52,764 bases of DNA from a virus. The translations under genes were made by a program, and so were the position numbers. Shown here in pieces: positions 51,051-52,764 of this stretch; position 1 is the first letter of the stretch; each line of letters opens with the position of its first letter. The notes below the pieces were generated by a model. It saw only the letters and a list, made by a program, of their open reading frames with translations. It searched no databases and was not told the origin of the DNA. The stretch is from positions 1 to 52,764 of the IMG/VR virus record IMGVR_UViG_3300036851_000303. The stretch is one strand, 5' to 3'.

Positions 51051-52703
51051 TTACGTGGCCTCCTGAGCGGACAACTTCGGCAACGGCTGCGGCAAGGTGT
51101 CCGAGATCCTGATTACAGCTTCATGGAACCATTTCGGCGCGAGATCCTTGTACTTCCCGAGGAACCACACCGCGTGCCCGTCGACAATGAACGTCTCGCA
51201 CGAGTCATCGGGGGCGCGCATCCCTCTCCCGACCGCCTGCACCAACTCCTGCATCGCGAGGTACGCGGAGTAGTCCGCATCCTCCGCCGTCCGTGCCTTC
51301 AGGATCGGATCCCGCGAATCGGGAAACGGCACCTTCGTCACGATCTGGTACTCGCATGTGTCGTACGCGAAGTCGTACCCCGTCGTCACGCTCGGGCTCA
51401 CGAGGATCGTCCCCGGCCCTGCCTTCTTGAACTCCTCAATCACCTGGCGCGTCGTGTAGGAGTCGTGCGAGATCATCGCGTCCCGGTATCGCAACATCTG
51501 TACCAACTGGTTCCGCCGCTTGTAGCTCACCGTATGGATGATGCCCTTACGGTCCCGACGCCACCCGAGGATCGTGTCGATAAGCGCGACCCACCGCCGC
51601 ACATCGTCGTCGTCCATGCGGAAGTCGACCCGGGGCGCAGACTTCACGAGGTACACCGGCCGACGTTCCTTCGCGAATCCGCTACTCGCCTCGTAGTAGT
51701 CGACGTCCGCCTTGTCCAGCCCCAGCAGATCCGCCGTCTTCGGACGGAAGGTCGCCGACATCAGAATGACCTTCTCCACCCCGCGGAACAGCGCCTTCTC
51801 TGCGTACCCAGCGACCCAGATCGGGTCGAACACCACGCGATCCGTCTCCTCGTGGAAGATCCAGTCGTCGGGGTGCATCCCGGCGATCGACTGCAGCAAT
51901 CGGTGCATGTAGGTGAGCTTGATGAACCGCCCCACGTCTCGCGCGCTCCGGGGACGTGACACCCCCGCGGCATCGTCCGACTCGTTCCCCTCGCGTTCGA
52001 GTTGGTGCCCGAGTCGCTCCGCGTGTCGGCGTGCCCACGTACTCCACACAACCATCTGCTCGGGCTGCGACCCGATCGGGAGCGGAGGGATCGTCGCGCT
52101 CAGGTAGTGGGTGACGTCCTGGTACCGCAGTTCAGTAGAGAGGAACCCCGCGAGTTCGTCAGGCGCCGCATGTGCCTCGTCGAGCACGAGAATGTCGAAC
52201 TTCCCGAGCCCCTGGCCGAAGCGGTACTGCGTCATCCAGTACGCGTAGTTGGTGACGAGGAGCTGGGCCTGCTGGGCGCGGCGGAGGGTGTCGTAGTACA
52301 GGCACCCCGCGTCCTTCAGGCTGCAGGCGACCTTCGCACGACAGGGACCGCGGTCACAGGTCGCGGGGTACTCGACCGCACCCGCCAGCTCGCCATCGGG
52401 GCGTACCGCCAAGCACTCGTAAGCCGACTGGCCCATCGCGACCGTCAACCCGAGTTCCACAAATTCGCGGGCGATCTGGTCTTGAAGCGCCTTCGTTGAT
52501 GTGAGGATCGCGGTGCGCTTTCCAGTGAGGATCTGGAGCATCACGGCGAGGAGGCTCTTGCCGGCGCCAGTCGGAAGCACGAGCCCCGCGAACCGCTTCT
52601 CGGTGTCGATGGCGCGGAGGAGTGCCTCGGCCTGGTCGGGGCGCCAGCTCTGGAATTGGTCGGGCGCCCCGAGGAAGTGTGGCGGAGGGAGGAGGTCGAT
52701 CAC
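51051..52703 (-). CDS. DinG/XPD-like iron-sulfur DNA helicase
   Basis: A 550-residue superfamily 2 helicase. Q-motif-like QSWRPDQAEALL, Walker A LPTGAGKS (about 43-50), and a four-cysteine insertion CDRGPCRAKVACSLKDAGC (about 116-134) typical of the iron-sulfur cluster of XPD/DinG. Also DEAH box LVLDEAHAA (about 172) and motif VI QAVGRGMRA (about 510). XPD-type helicases unwind 5'-3'. The GTG start overlaps the stop of the gene at 63-515 through the circle junction. It is probably the replicative or repair helicase, as no DnaB-like gene is seen. Confidence 0.9.
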   Translation of the reverse strand: MIDLLPPPHFLGAPDQFQSWRPDQAEALLRAIDTEKRFAGLVLPTGAGKSLLAVMLQILTGKRTAILTSTKALQDQIAREFVELGLTVAMGQSAYECLAVRPDGELAGAVEYPATCDRGPCRAKVACSLKDAGCLYYDTLRRAQQAQLLVTNYAYWMTQYRFGQGLGKFDILVLDEAHAAPDELAGFLSTELRYQDVTHYLSATIPPLPIGSQPEQMVVWSTWARRHAERLGHQLEREGNESDDAAGVSRPRSARDVGRFIKLTYMHRLLQSIAGMHPDDWIFHEETDRVVFDPIWVAGYAEKALFRGVEKVILMSATFRPKTADLLGLDKADVDYYEASSGFAKERRPVYLVKSAPRVDFRMDDDDVRRWVALIDTILGWRRDRKGIIHTVSYKRRNQLVQMLRYRDAMISHDSYTTRQVIEEFKKAGPGTILVSPSVTTGYDFAYDTCEYQIVTKVPFPDSRDPILKARTAEDADYSAYLAMQELVQAVGRGMRAPDDSCETFIVDGHAVWFLGKYKDLAPKWFHEAVIRISDTLPQPLPKLSAQEAT

Positions 52704-52764
52704 ACCGCCTCCTTCAACTGTTCCAACCCCACCGCCACCGTAGACCGTCTTCGCGGCTTGGAGC
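52638..52764. repeat. Terminal direct repeat, right copy
   Basis: Identical to bases 1-127; see the left copy. It contains the helicase start and part of the preceding gene's end when the molecule is closed. Confidence 0.95.

Overview
The window is the complete circularly permuted genome of a temperate tailed phage. The first 127 bases are repeated exactly as the last 127 (1-127 = 52638-52764), and a minus-strand operon runs straight across that junction, so the unique genome is about 52,637 bp. The DNA is GC-rich (roughly 60%). The gene order (small and large terminase, portal, scaffold, capsid, connector and plug proteins, ejection-type proteins, lysis) has no tail tube, sheath or obvious tape measure. 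That suggests a podovirus with P22-like organisation. Signal peptides, lipoproteins with a lipobox and an exported beta-rich protein point to a diderm (Gram-negative-type) host. The host genus cannot be told from the sequence. The phage carries a tyrosine integrase next to a 50-base copy of the 3' half of a tRNA-Pro(TGG) gene, its likely attP.

Layout: (1) 63-10392, minus strand: a tightly packed early region of small, often zinc-binding proteins with phage-type conserved motifs, plus the integration module (int, HTH and RHH proteins, attP at 2060-2109). (2) 10393-11235: the only long non-coding stretch. It holds three dyad operators, a plus-strand Rho-independent terminator, a G-run block and an array of eight GGGATC units, and is the likely control region and possibly the origin. 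(3) 11236-39848, plus strand: packaging, head, connector and tail, ejection proteins and lysis, then a tail of membrane, exported and SPFH proteins and a phosphoesterase. A three-gene minus-strand cassette (unknown protein, HNH endonuclease, NlpC/P60-like hydrolase) interrupts it at 16476-17778, and a small antisense membrane gene sits in the lysis region. (4) 39852-52703, minus strand: replication, recombination and modification, with a uracil-DNA glycosylase/exonuclease protein, a separate family A polymerase, a DinG/XPD-type helicase, a RecA/Sak4-like ATPase, a Cas4/RecB-like nuclease, an ERCC4-type nuclease, two DNA methyltransferases and a cyclic-phosphate-processing receiver-like protein. 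Regions 4 and 1 form one continuous leftward transcription unit through the circle junction.

Genes are coupled by many 1-4 base stop/start overlaps (ATGA, GTGA, TTGA, TGATG), and several very small genes (27-59 codons) become visible only through these overlaps. The most striking signal is a family of about 18 copies of an asymmetric 13-base word, TCTCCCCACATCA. Most copies are oriented with local transcription and lie at gene starts or gene junctions, resembling the stoperators of L5-like mycobacteriophages. A second, unrelated repeat (core CTGGCCGGGTTGGGGTA, six perfect copies) and a third (TGGCACGATTCTTGC-like, three copies, with sigma-54-like GG-N10-GC spacing) lie at transcription boundaries. 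These elements, the dyads at 10.5-10.65 kb and the missing recognisable CI-type repressor suggest an unfamiliar lysogeny control circuit.
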